Origin: Phymatolithon calcareum
Lineage: Eukaryota > Rhodophyta > Florideophyceae > Hapalidiales
DNA length: 64,000 nucleotides
Assembly (NCBI GenBank): GCA_977006965.1
Contig: OZ345380.1
Span: 806,001-870,000, forward strand
Direction of reading: 5' to 3'
The number at the start of each line of letters is the position of its first letter. The first letter of the stretch is position 1. Below, piece after piece: positions 1 through 10,387 of this stretch. Under the pieces are notes generated by a model. It made no database searches, had not been told where the DNA came from, and was given only the letters and a program-made list of their open reading frames with translations. The position numbers and the translations under genes are program-made.

Positions 1-79
1 TCTCTTGACGGTTCTAGACAGTCAAGGCTTTCTTGGGGTTACGAAGCTATGATATCCCGCAAACCGCTTGCGTTGGATC

Positions 80-109
80 AGGGGATAGTATACAGTATTA
101 CTATCCCCT
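80..109. repeat. Perfect 11-bp stem hairpin
   Basis: The arms AGGGGATAGTA (80-90) and TACTATCCCCT (99-109) are exact reverse complements around an 8-nt loop. Function is unknown; it lies in gene-free DNA downstream of the first LINE fragment. Confidence 0.6.
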
Positions 110-186
110 GGTTGGTGGTCACTAAAAGGGAAAAGCTGTATACACATCAGTACAGCTGTACTGTAGTACATGAGGGTAACGTTGCC

Positions 187-200
187 GATCGTCGACGATC
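187..200. repeat. 14-bp perfect palindrome
   Basis: GATCGTCGACGATC reads the same on both strands. It lies between two other short palindromes (80-109 and 312-339), so bases 1-456 are unusually rich in dyad symmetry. No gene is seen in this stretch. Confidence 0.5.
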
Positions 201-311
201 ATCGTGAAATTAATATTGTGCATGTGCGTGACGACGGATCAATTATTTTATTCGCCATTGAGACAGGAAAACCATTCTTTCGGCGAATTGCAAATGGGCA
301 ACATGATATCA

Positions 312-339
312 TTGTTTCATTGAAGCTTCAATGAAACAA
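312..339. repeat. 28-bp perfect palindrome centred on AAGCTT
   Basis: Every base from 312 to 325 pairs with its mirror from 326 to 339; symmetry stops at 311/340. It could be the fused end of a small inverted-repeat element or a dyad binding site. The sequence alone does not decide. Confidence 0.6.
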
Positions 340-456
340 ATATTTCATATTGTAATTTGAAGATTTTTTTGTAGTAACCGAAATCCCTTTTGCTGTGAGA
401 ATTGGCAACTAATGTACTGTTTTTTCTCAACCATATCTGTCGTACGAAATTGCCAG

Positions 457-1569
457 TCAGATGGCACAGTACGACGCTTTTGTTTCGTCTCCTGCCGACG
501 TGATCCACGTCGGTTTCATCAGGTAAGATACCGTCCTTGTGATGTATGCCGGTAGCTTGTTCTTCAGTCGTTCAAGGAGGATATCCCGCGGGACGCTGTC
601 ATATGCTGCAGATAATTCCAGTACAGCAACGTACGGGTGGCCATTTTGCATAGTACTTTTTGCGCGAAGTATTGCCAGATATGGGCTCTTATCTCTCCGA
701 AAACCGAGTTGTGCCCTATTGAAGCGGTAGTGAACCCTGATGAATGAGTCAAGGGCGGAGTCGATAATCTTCCTGACTTGACTCAGGAGAGATATAGGCC
801 TGTAGTTTGCCGCAATGTGCGCTGGATCTTTCTTGTATAGGGGAATAAGTGTTGCTTGTCGCCATTGTCGTGGAAGGCACATCAGTCGCCCATATGCCTC
901 CCATAAAGCCAGTATCAGGCTCAAACAGACCTTCTTGTTTGCGTGCAGAATCTCAACGGCTATCCGGTCTGGGCCGACTGCTTTCCCTCTTGTCGCTCTA
1001 TTGAATGCTTTTCGAAGATGCCTTCTCATTTGCCTGTTAACTGTGAACCTCTCAAGGTTCACGTTCCAGTCCTTCTCGGCTTTCCAGACGCTCGAGATGT
1101 ACGCGGAAAACTTGCTCGGGTGCACTGTGGCTCCTAAAGCCCGGTTTTTCCCAGTTCTTCGCTCCTTGGTTTTCATTACCTTGCTCGCGACGTTTGCAGC
1201 CTCTCTAGGGCCCATCTTCTCAATTCCCTCTAGAAATGACTCAAATTGATCCTCCTTCGATTTTCGTACCTTTTTCTTGATCAACGCTTTGACATTTTTA
1301 AGCCCTACCATGTCAGCTTGGAGACCTGTCCTTTTAACCCTTTTGTATAGCCGTGTTCGTTTCTTGGCTAATTGATCGAGCCCCCTATTCCAGAAAGTCT
1401 TGTATCGTCCCGACCTGGGCTTGTTGGATGTCCAGGGCTTTGCAAGCTTGGCACAGAGTACATCGCACCATGCATTGAGTTCGTCTTCCTTGTTACAAGC
1501 GCACAGTCTTTCTATCATATCTGGGGCCCTTGTTGATATTTCCGAACGGCTAAATATTTTCCCTGTCAC
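457..1569 (-). pseudogene. LINE ORF2 fragment: linker plus first half of reverse transcriptase
   Basis: The 370-residue minus-strand frame starts with a basic linker that normally lies between the endonuclease and RT of an APE-type LINE. It continues into the RT fingers and palm: GPDRIAVEIL, then NYRPISLLS (fingers block), then the palm-A block ELSAAYDSVPRD. The aspartate that opens palm A (usually LDLSAAFD) is here ELSAAYD, so the second Asp is present. The frame ends at 457 before palm blocks B and C (PQGSP and the FADD catalytic pair), so the copy is truncated and inactive. Its 5' side at about 1,560 is broken by the foldback element at 1,557-2,702; the endonuclease part continues beyond it at 2,703-3,300. 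The apparent start is an artefact of the insertion, because translation enters from inserted DNA. Identity as a LINE RT is firm; the clade is not resolved. Confidence 0.85.
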
Positions 1570-2702
1570 TAATTTTCACGTCTGTGTCACTAAATTGAAA
1601 AACAGCACGTCAGTGTCACTAATATGAAAAACAGCACTTCAGTGTCACTATTCTGAGAAACGATGGCTCAGTGTCACTAATCCTAAAAATCGCTCTTCTG
1701 TGTCACTAAAAGCAACTCAATAAGACACAATTATGCTCTTTGGGAAAAGTTTCAGAAAGCTTTTCGAAATATCAATGCCGATCATGTGAATAGATTTTCG
1801 TTATACATACTACACAAATCGAATGCTGAACGTGAATGCATTTCTGAATGCAGTCGTGATTACGGCCGCATAGAGAGCCTGCTGTTAGTGCAGCTGCAGT
1901 ACTGTACATGCCTCGGCACTTGCAGAAAGCACTCCTCGCTCCAACACAAAAGAAAGGGACAACCGAGAAACCGGGAAATTATCGCCAAGCAAGGAAATTC
2001 TCGCGACTGCTATCGATATGAAGCTGGTCGAGGTGTACACTAACCACTGGAACAGTTTGCCGTCTTATAACGCCTTAATTTAGCTGGAGCTCAAGATATC
2101 ATGGGGAATATTCTGCTCCCATAACCTGCAGGCCTTCAGTTTTATGGAGCAGATCATTCCCGAGAAAAACTTGAGCTTATTGCATTAAGTTGACTGTTCA
2201 GAGCCATTAATCATGCCTGCGGTTTTGCGAGAGCTTTGCCATTGACGACAGAGCACTACTGCAAAAGTTTCTCTTTGGCCCGATTTATCTACGTTATGGG
2301 CCAATTCGACTTTGTCGTGATTAGACCGTTACAAAGATAAACATTACCACCCGATGACTATCATATAGAATCTCAAAACCCTTGTGCACAACGCGTGGAG
2401 CTTGGGAAACGTGGACTCGGCAAGGAGTATTAATCCTTGCCAAATTTTTACAAGATGAATAGACTTTGCAATAACTATTTCCCGAAAATTGTACATTTCT
2501 GGCTTCTTCTGTAATTTTTAGTGACATGGTCGATCCGTTTGCAAGATTAGTGACACTGAGATGCCAGTTTTGGAAAATAGTGACACCAAGGCACAGTTTT
2601 TTTAGATTAGTGACACTGACGTGTCATTTTGCAAAATAGTGACACTGAAATGTCTTTTTTGCGATTAGTGACACAGACGCGAGAATTAGTGACACTGAAA
2701 AT
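1557..2702. mobile_element. Foldback-type DNA element with iteron-built inverted ends
   Basis: Both ends carry inverted arrays of a motif containing AGTGTCACTAA. On the left the TGTCACT core recurs at 1564, then 1585, 1614, 1643, 1672 and 1701: one 21-bp step followed by 29-bp steps. On the right, TAGTGACAC recurs at 2548, 2578, 2608, 2637, 2666 and 2687, mirroring the pattern with a final 21-bp step. The outermost ends read TTTTCCCTGTCAC and, inverted, TTTTCAGTGTCAC. The element separates a LINE endonuclease from its RT, so it is a secondary insertion. A short AT-rich sequence (ATATTT or TA) is repeated at both junctions and may be the target duplication, but palindromy hides the exact limit. 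The ~800-bp centre (1,710-2,515) has no transposase, so the element is non-autonomous. Confidence 0.8.
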
Positions 2703-3300
2703 ATGCGTCCATTTCCGAACTGGCTTGCGCCCCTCGTTCTGGACAATTCCTTTCTGCTCTGGATACGAAATTTTCTCTCTGCTCCGCAACGATTTTGTGG
2801 TTCAGGAATCGCATTCGTACCGGTAGGTGCTCGGTGCTTCCTTCCCTAAATCCGTTTTGAACATATGGGAGCTCCGATTCCGCTGCCTTCGTCAGACAGA
2901 TGTCGATTTTACTCCTCCCTTGATTTTTCACGAATCTTGGGCTACTCGCTGTCCTTATTCTCCAATTGTACTTAGCTGTCCAGGACACAATTTTGGTCCC
3001 CCTCCAGTTGCTCTTGTGGTCCCAAAGTCTATGTCGCGCATTCAGATCTCCCATAATGACAGCTTTTCCACGGAAGTATTTGCGTAGGCAAGTTAAGCAT
3101 TTTTCGCACTCTTCTTGTCTTGCTAGTGGTGAAATGTACACCACAGCCATGGTAACGTTATCTACATTTGCCACAACAGCTTGGTACACCTTCGTCGCTG
3201 TCTTGAAGAGGACTCTTGTAGGTGTTCCTGGTCTGGTTATGAGTGCCACTCCTCCACGTGGTCTCTCTCTGCCTTCCTGGGGTATTGATACATGGGCGGC
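2703..3300 (-). pseudogene. LINE APE-type endonuclease domain, partial
   Basis: Minus-strand translation (coding frame 3357 to 2686) gives the C-terminal half of an exonuclease-endonuclease-phosphatase fold. It shows a YISP strand, then VIMGDLNARHRLWD (the GDFNA block typical of APE endonucleases), then RSKIDICLT (the S-x-I-D block) and, near the end, a TEHLPV block equivalent to SDH-P. The N-terminal catalytic part is missing. It is in the normal EN-linker-RT order with 457-1569 once the foldback insertion is removed, although the frames do not join exactly. The upstream 20 residues of the open frame belong to a different RT segment (see 3301-3357). Confidence 0.8.
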
Positions 3301-3357
3301 GGCTTCGGCGAACGTATCCATGAATATATTGTATAGGCATGAACTGAGGGGGGACAA
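3301..3357 (-). pseudogene. RT palm-B scrap fused to the endonuclease
   Basis: The first residues of the same open frame read LSPLSSCLYNIFMDTFAE. This matches the block after PQGS in LINE RTs (compare SPTLFNILMDTLAE at about 8,550-8,590). Palm B belongs far downstream of the endonuclease, so here pieces of two copies are fused head to tail. The scrap ends where a plus-strand LINE fragment begins (about 3,362). Confidence 0.6.
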
Positions 3358-3363
3358 AAACGA

Positions 3364-3960
3364 ATGTGGTCGCTATGCAAAATCACGCCCCCGGAAATCA
3401 GGACTCAATTGGGTGAGCAGCTCGCTGTGCGACTACTGAAGGAGAAACTTGAAATCGAGAAAAAGCCAAACTACGAAGGCAAAGCCGAAGACCCTCGCTG
3501 CGCAGAAAGGGATATTTCGTACATGAAACTACACGACCTGTTCAGAGTGCAAGTCGACCGGGCTGAACGAGGGAAAGTGACTCTCAATGAAAAGAAGCTC
3601 TGTCTTAGCGAAGCCTGGGGCCAAGCAGAGGAAGAAGCGAAAAATCACGGTAGACATGAAAGAGCGCGCCACCCCGACCGTGCTACTCAAATCGAGAAGG
3701 CAGAGAATACTTGCAGTGAAATGGACCCTTGAGAGCTTACAGCGCAACCTCACACGGCCGCAACTCAACGAAAAGACCGAGGACGAAACAATGCAAGCGA
3801 TGGACAAACTATTAGAATAAGAGATTATAATGACGGAAGAAATGATAGTGTGATGCGATATTCTTAGACAGAATTCAGCCAAAACCTCTTGGTACTAGGA
3901 AGTTTTGCAACGCGTCAGCAGATGCAATGGTATCTTTTAAATAAAAATCTTCCTTTCTTA
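3364..3960 (+). pseudogene. LINE ORF2 C-terminal end and 3' tail, frameshifted
   Basis: Two overlapping plus-strand frames (3364-3732 and 3587-3820) give in succession a RDISYMKLHDLF stretch and TPTVLLKSRRQRILAVKW. Both align with the C-terminus of the minus-strand LINE at 6847-7557 (RDISSMLHHDLF; KARHRQLAIKW). The switch of frame near 3,650 shows a frameshift. The coding part ends at 3,820. About 70 bases later comes CAGATGCAATGGTATC followed by TTTTAAATAAAAA, which is also seen at 48,912-48,945, so it is the LINE 3' tail. The 5' part is absent, as expected for 5'-truncated LINE insertions. Confidence 0.7.
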
Positions 3961-5495
3961 AACAATTCAACAGTAGTACACGGGAAGCTGTTCTGGTGTT
4001 CGCGAACTCTGGCGTTGAAGGTTTCTAAAATAAAAACTTGCAATTTCCACCGTACCCACAATAGGGTAGGTTTTCTGGGAGAAGTCGGAATAGCAAAGCG
4101 GGGAGAATGTTAGAGCAATGCGAGAAAGAGATATCTTAGACTAAGACAAATATGAAGCGGAATCCCGTGAAGAAAAAGCAAAGCTTCTGTAACCAACTGT
4201 GCATGATGTCATGCGAGCTTGCGGTTCTCAAGAATTATTGGACGGCTAAAGAAGTCAAATGGCGATGCACCAATAGTAATTTGGAGAATTTATTGACAAA
4301 GTACCATCATGCTGTGTTCCAACTTGAGGAAAGTCGGCACCTTTCTAATGTGTGTAGTCTAGTGGTATGGTTTCGCTTACCGCAGTCGGAATGATATAAA
4401 ATTGTACCAATATCTTGAGCAACATCTTTTTCTTCGCTAGGATCCACGTAGGCATCTTCAGGAAACGGTTTAGTGTTCCCTCTGTCCATGCTCCTAGACT
4501 TTCTCACGATCTATACCGCACGCGAAAGTTTCGTTACCCTCGCACCTTCTCTTCAACTCAAGGAGACATAGAACGCTTGCCATCAAGGGGTCATTTGGGA
4601 ATGTTCCCTCCCATGAGCATATCCACCCTTATCGAACTCACCGGCCAATATGGGAAAGATGGCCTCGCAAAGGACAGACTCTGCAAAGTGGACAGTGTCT
4701 GAACTAAGCGAGCACTCGTCGAGCTCCTAACCATGTTTCAAGCTGTGGATAAGTAAGGATTGCCCGCAACCTCAAATCACAGCTTGCCACAGGACAGGGG
4801 AGTAATTTTCCGCCTCGAGAGTCATTCTTTATTTCGATTTCCGACATCGTCGGTATCCTCAATCGCTGAATCGCAGACTACGTGCACTGTGCGCGGTTCT
4901 CGCCATGACGAAAAATCGGGGTCAAAGAAAAAACTATTCCTTTTAAAAGGACTCTGCACCCCAGGGTGCAGGGGATGTATATGGTGTTCAGAGCGCTTAT
5001 TACAATTCTTTGCAATCGTATTATGAAATTTCGTATGTCATTGGTCTAAGCAACATTCCAAACAAAACGAGGAGGCCTCATCTCGGTCGCAAGACGACGA
5101 TCTGAATCACTGATGAGTATTCGAACCTGCTTAATATTAATGATGCGATTGGAAAGCATGATCGAATCCAAACCGTGTATCTCTAGATCGGCACCGAAGA
5201 TTGGCCACATCGTCATCGCTTGCCTGTTCGCAGCACTTCCGGTTCGCATCTGGCATTGGATAGTGCTCACAGAAACGTTCAAGTATTGATTCGATCCCAG
5301 ATTTTCCAAAGAACCGGCCAAAGGGATGTGAGTCGGACCCTGTGTTCCTTGGGAATTATACCCACTACGCTGCAATGTACGTTTAGACTAATATATCAGC
5401 CCACGTTCCAGTGAATTGTGTCCCAGATCGTTTGATACGGGACTGGAATACTCTTAAATGACATCTCGCTTTATCAAGAAATTAGTCAGGAGCTT
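3961..5495. other. Gene-free stretch
   Basis: All reading frames here are short and unlike any family I know. A lone pol III A-box-like string (TAGTCTAGTGG, 4355-4365) occurs without a matching B box. I see no other feature. Confidence 0.5.
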
Positions 5496-5496
5496 T

Positions 5497-5830
5497 TATA
5501 AAAACGCCCTCAGAAACACTCATGAGACTGCAAGGGAGATGAGTTTCAGCTTCTGCGATCTATGTTGCTCTGCTAATCAACTCAAACCTGTGTGACCCGA
5601 GATTAACGTCGTAGCCCTCGGTGCTGAATCCCTCCCGTTGAGGAAAAGAAGGGGGTTCACTCTGAGTTTTTCCCACGTTAATGTAAAAGCTGTACAGACT
5701 TTCGAAGATTTGGGCAAGACGCGAACTGCCATTTGTAAATTGATCCATTACTGAGGTCACAAGGCCACTTATTTCGAATAGAGGGAAATTCTTGCCCCGG
5801 ACGGGAGTCTGAAGGAAAGTGCGCAAACGA
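5497..5830 (-). mobile_element. LINE 3' end, second copy of the tail at 6632
   Basis: The segment from 5,500 repeats the 3' untranslated region of the neighbouring minus-strand LINE (6632-6800). Shared landmarks in the same order are CGCCCTCAGAAACACTCAT, CGTCGTAGCCCT and a CCTCC/GAGG run. The AT-rich end at 5,490-5,500 marks the 3' terminus. Coding remains upstream of the tail (to about 5,826, minus strand) are too degenerate to read. This is a 5'-truncated insertion. Confidence 0.65.
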
Positions 5831-5894
5831 CTGTCTCATTGGGCGTCACATCTCTTCTACCCAACTGTGCTGGCACGTACTTTCAGAATATTGA

Positions 5895-6600
5895 AGAGAC
5901 ACTGCAACGAATGGACCCGTGTGAACTTGTGCGAAGAGAAGAGAAAATGCCTCTAGTAACGATTCGAGGAAGAGATACAAGACGAGATGGAAAAAGCTTC
6001 ACGAACTGAACAGGCAAGATCACAAGATAGCGCGAGAACACAGTACAAGGAGCTACAAATAGCTCCTGAAGGATATCGGAACGAAGATAATTCACGATTC
6101 GGGAGCCCGATGAAACATATGTTCAGAGATAATAACGAAGGACTGCGGTCGGACGAAAAAGAGGGATGAGCGATGGACCCAGCGGAGCTCACCGGATATG
6201 CACTTAACGAGTTTGCATCACCGAATGAAGGTGAAGTCGAGACTGAGAGAAGCACAGCGACACGGAAATTGAAAAGAAATTTGAAGTTTGCTCTGAAACT
6301 AGTGCCAGGGATTGACGCCGGACCCGATAGAGTCAAGATAAAGCTGTGACTTTATTATTTTTATCGACACCAAAATCGGAATATTGGGAAGGTGGCACAG
6401 GCAGTGGATTGAAACCACAATAGTGCAGATATATATATGAAGGGCGACCCAATGGACTCGAAGAACTCCAGACCAGTATTGCTACTCTCCCATTTGCGGA
6501 AAGAGTTCGAGAGTGCAGTAACCCGAATCATAAGAGAAGACTACAGGTTCCACTAATCAAGCCGAGCAAAGGTACAGAAAGAGCTTTCTGAGAGGAAAAG
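5895..6600 (+). pseudogene. Degenerate LINE reverse transcriptase remnant
   Basis: Plus-strand translation with several frame changes shows GIDAGPDRVKIK at about 6,309-6,345 (compare the GPDRIAVEI block of the first LINE). It is followed at 6,455-6,590 by SRPVLLLSHLRKEFES...IIREDYRF, matching the YRPISLLS-RKI-D block. Stops interrupt every frame. It abuts the 3' end of an opposite-strand LINE at about 6,610, so two insertions meet there. Confidence 0.6.
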
Positions 6601-6631
6601 AAGGTTTACACTCTTTTTTGAATTTTGAATT

Positions 6632-7557
6632 TATTAAACGCCCTCAGAAACACTCATAAGACTGTAAGGGAGATGCGTTTCCGATGCTACTACCTTGATA
6701 GCTCCGTTAAAGCCCGCAAAAGCTCGTTGCTATCGTCGTAGCCCTAGCTGCAAAAACCTTCCTCTAGAGAAGGTGGAGGGAAAAGCTTAGAGTCCACTTG
6801 TCCTGTTCGTAGGAAACTCAGCGTCGCCGTTCTATTTTGTCTTGGTCTATTCCATGTCGTCATAAAAGACGATTGTGAGGAATAGTACTTTGTCAAGTGC
6901 CTTTTCAGTCTCACTAGTCTCCTCTTCTGTTAGTCGATATCTTTGAAGGTACACTTCAAGCTTGTTCATGAGAGTTGGTACGATTTCACCGAATTTGTCT
7001 TCCAGAAGTGTGGTACTCAATGGGGGAAAACGTCCGAATGCCCATTTAATCGCCAATTGGCGGTGACGTGCTTTCGGTAGTCTGATGATGGCGGGAGTAG
7101 ACCCGGGAATATCATAAGGAATATTCCTCTTTCTGCTCGCCTCCAAGCCTTCTCCTTCGTCTTTAAAGAGCAGGTCCCTCAACGATTTTGCTGAAACTCG
7201 CTGCTTAAGATAGGTTAGTGCCGTCTCGAATAGGTCGTGATGTAACATTGATGATATGTCACGACACACCCATTGCAATTCCTCAACGTCTCTTTCCTCT
7301 CTTGGGACTGCGAGCAAGCCCATTTTCCTTGTTCTGGCTCGTTCAAGCATTCGTAACGCTAGAACTAGTCTTCTGTCTTCCGCATTATGTATGCGACAGA
7401 GAAGACGAAGTCTCGCGGTTCGATTTTTTGCGATTGGACCAAATACTTGTCCAAAAAAAGTCTTCTCCACGTCTGCAATAGCTGTTTGAACTCTTGTCGT
7501 CCATGGCGTCAGGTGCATGGCATATTCCCATCTTGGCTGTATCAAGGCCTTGTACAT
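6632..7557 (-). pseudogene. LINE ORF2 C-terminal third with 3' UTR
   Basis: The 236-residue minus-strand frame (7557-6847) begins YKALIQPRWEYAMHLTPW. This is the post-RT block shared with the other copies (IRPVYEYAAHITPD at about 8,990 and IRPLWENGIHLTPD at about 55,430). It goes on through FGQVFGPIAKN (FGKWA in relatives) and a basic Leu-rich region to QLAIKWAFGRFPPL (CARWFVGHFPRN in relatives). The RT catalytic part is missing, so this is a 5'-truncated copy. The 3' UTR runs to about 6,632 and ends in an A/T-rich tail (on the minus strand TTTAATAAATTC). No RNase H domain is visible. Confidence 0.8.
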
Positions 7558-7574
7558 CTTGATTGCTTTTAAGG

Positions 7575-7835
7575 GGAAGGTTTACACTCTGCTGCAGCCT
7601 GTGGTGACTTCTCACACAGATAATTCTAGAACGTTGAGAACGATGAGCAATAATCAACTCTCCTGAGCGTGGCAAGAGAACTTCCTCAATACACCATACA
7701 CAACAGACACACCGCAGTAAGAAAGAATCTCAAGTAGACCGGATTGAACGTATATGCGGACAAGAAGTTTTGCTGAATAATTGCCTCCTAATCCAGCTTT
7801 CACGAGGTCGACGCTGTTTTCGTTAAAAGAAAGTA
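7575..7835. repeat. Dispersed repeat, copy 1 (partner at 13,672)
   Basis: About 250 bp here align, in the same orientation, with 13,672-13,925. Shared words include ACACCATA-ACAACA, GTAAGAAAGAATC and GAAGTTTTGCTG. The copy ends with a GACGC-GTTTTCG-TAAAAGAAA string that also occurs at 14,042-14,066, inside the 3' end of the glycosyltransferase gene. This suggests that copy 1 is a displaced 3' flank of that gene, or a transposon shared by both places. Confidence 0.6.
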
Positions 7836-8043
7836 CAGCCTCGCAAGTTGAGCTCGCAGATTCTATACTACTCAGCCTACGAAGAGCAAACCAAGAGTGG
7901 AGCTTATGTGCTAGAATCATTCTCGATTCCTGGGATCAAAGCATTTGGAGACCCACGTGTGCTGACCGAACTGGAAACAAATCTGGAAGAGAGTTCGGCA
8001 GAAACAGCATCGATATGTATTCACTGAGTGTCTGGAGATAAAG

Positions 8044-9705
8044 TTGGGACAGCTACAGTTCCTGCTAGCTACGATCACAAAATTGGGCCAGCTCTGCTGC
8101 TGGCATGACGATAGGAATAAGGCACTGGTGGTTCCAATATTTAAGAAAGGAGACCCAAGCTCACCAAAATGCTACAGACCGATTTCTCTATTATCGCACG
8201 CTCGCAAAATATTTCAATCAGAAGTGGACAAACTGATCCGGAAGGAATTTAGATTCAGCAGATCCCAAATGGGCTTCCAACCCATGAAAGGAATGGAAAG
8301 GGCCCTCCTCCTTTACATAGCAGCAGTGAGACAAGGAAGGAACACAAAAGCCGTGCTTGACCTAAAGTCAGCATACAACCGAGTCCCAAGAGAGGAGCTT
8401 ATGCGAGAAATCGATCTCAGGCTGTCAGCAAACCTTGCATCACTTGCCTCCTTCTCGCTGCAGAAAATTACATTCACTGTTATGAACGACGCAGGAAGAA
8501 CTCAAGGGAGAAGTGAACGAGGAGTCCCCCAAGGTTCCCTCATTAGCCCCACACTGTTCAACATTCTCATGGATACTCTGGCAGAAAGAGTCACGGCCAT
8601 TAGCCTCAATGATTCTGACGCGAGCCTTCGTCTGAACATGTTTGCCGACAGCGTCATACTAATGGCAAGGAACGAAGAAGAACGACAGAAAATGCTCCAG
8701 GAATGCTCCGAATGTGCAAAGGTCTATCGGATGACGTGGTCGACCCGAAAATGTTCAGTCATACTCCCACGTCGAAGGATCGGAAAACCCATCATACTGG
8801 CAGACGAGGAATTGAAATATGTCGCACTGTAGATTATATCGGGACGATAATTGACGCGAACGGTATTCGTAAAAGACAAGCTTCTGGAACGATTCAAAAG
8901 CGCAAGCGCCAAAATACGGCTCATGAGCAATCTAGGCATGACAAGAAGAGGATATAGCACCGACAAAAGCATCAGGATCTTCAAAGCTTTTATCAGGCCA
9001 GTATATGAGTACGCTGCGCATATAACACCCGACACAATCGGTGTATCAAAAGCAGCAGTGAAAATTCAGAAGGACATTGCAACGATACTATTCGGGAAGT
9101 GGGCAGTGCAGCACTGGAGAAGACTAATGAAACTGTGCCAAATAGAACGGTGGGAGTTTCGCCGACAGCACCTGCTCCGGAAGCTAAGACGAAGATTAAG
9201 CAGGATTGTGGAGGAGACAGATGACACAGGGGCAGAGCTAGAACTCGAAACTCTCGACTGTATACGGGAATAAAACACAACAACGGACATTCAAGATAGA
9301 TCTGGCTCTTCTTGCGAGTATGGGAACAGCAAGAAGAGCATCGCATTAGGAAAATTACGTTCGCCAAGAATAGTGTACAGCACCAAGCAGTGGGGATGAA
9401 AGAAAGCAGATACAGGATTCTATGCGCAAGGTGGTTTGTAGGCCATTTTCCGAGAAACCCGCCGAAGTTAATTGAAGAAATGGGCAGTCAAGGATCATGG
9501 GCAGTTGGAACACTCAACAGAATCCTGAAGAAGCCTTCATGGATCCCGGCAGAAAAGATTGGTGTGGCTTGAGCCCTTGACGTGATTCTATGTAATCCCG
9601 ATTAAGGAAGTTGAATTTTCAATGCTAATAGAATATGCCTGAACTGTACCGACTTTCCTCCAGTTCGGACACATGGTACCTTCTCAATAAATCCATTTAA
9701 TTACG
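8044..9705 (+). pseudogene. 5'-truncated LINE: RT, C-terminal domain and 3' tail
   Basis: This is the longest RT in the window. The first frame (8044-8832) shows CYRPISLLSHARKIF (fingers), VLDLKSAYNRVPRE (palm A), GVPQGSLISPTLFNILMD (palm B) and MFADSVILMA (palm C). Palm C normally reads FADD; the second catalytic Asp is Ser here, so the enzyme would be dead even without the other damage. A stop and frameshift at about 8,830 lead into 8851-9273 (IRPVYEYAAHITPD, LFGKWA). A further shift leads into 9312-9572 (ILCARWFVGHFPRNPP), the C-terminus. The 3' UTR to about 9,705 has the TTCCTCCAGTT motif and an AATAAAT tail, shared with 35,915-36,010 and 56,060-56,130. No endonuclease is present upstream. 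Confidence 0.88.
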
Positions 9706-10052
9706 AGATAAAGTTGGGTTTATCTTGAAAATGATTGCTCTCTCTCTGATGCGATCCCCCAGTCTAAGATGCGTTCAGGATCGCGGCTTAAATAAGGGCG
9801 GGGGCCAACGATTGCACACCCTGCAAGAAGGGGGGGCACTAACTGAAACTAGACAAATAGTACGTTGAGTGTTAGTCGTTTTGTGCGATTAATCCGTTGG
9901 TTCCTCTTGGAAGAGTCGTTCACCATACTGTGTTGGCAGTGTTGGTGGATAGATCACAAAAAGCCGTTATAGAGCTCCTAGGTTGATGGTCATAATGTCG
10001 TTCATTGCACCCCTACATCATTGCATTTCTACAGTTATGTTTTAGTTTTCTC

Positions 10053-10244
10053 TTAAAGGCTAAGAGCGCCAGTTAGCTGGAAGTATGCTATAAGCTGCGG
10101 TGATAATTCCGCAAAAGAACCTTCCTTCACATCATACGCGACACAGCGAGTATACGCGTCTCCGACGACCCACAACCCGTTATTACGTCCAGGACTGTAA
10201 GCAGAGAGGCACAGCTCGGTCTGCTGGCGGTGAATAAACTCCAA
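10053..10244 (-). other. Short open frame of unknown nature
   Basis: A 63-codon minus-strand frame reads plausibly as protein (NNGLWVVGDAYTRCVAYD, then a hydrophobic C-terminus). It has an upstream in-frame stop and no recognised family. It may be a fragment of a lost gene or chance. It lies divergent from the F-box gene, 144 bp away. Confidence 0.2.
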
Positions 10245-10387
10245 GATTATTTCAAAACTCGCGTCTCCTGAACGGACGGAAATTCCCGCTCATGCTGGAA
10301 CCCTTCACGTAAAAGCGCAATGGTCGGTCTCAGAGAGTCTCACATCCACCGAGCCCACAGTGCTGTCGCGCACTTCAAGACATCCTG

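Noticed and set aside
1564-1710. CRISPR-like array of evenly spaced repeats
   Set aside because: The repeats are short (about 11 bp), the intervening parts are similar to each other, and a mirror array exists at the other end; this is a transposon end in a eukaryotic genome.
4355-4365. tRNA-like A box TAGTCTAGTGG
   Set aside because: It fits the pol III A-box consensus, but no B box (GGTTCGA-type) or acceptor stem follows within tRNA or SINE distance.
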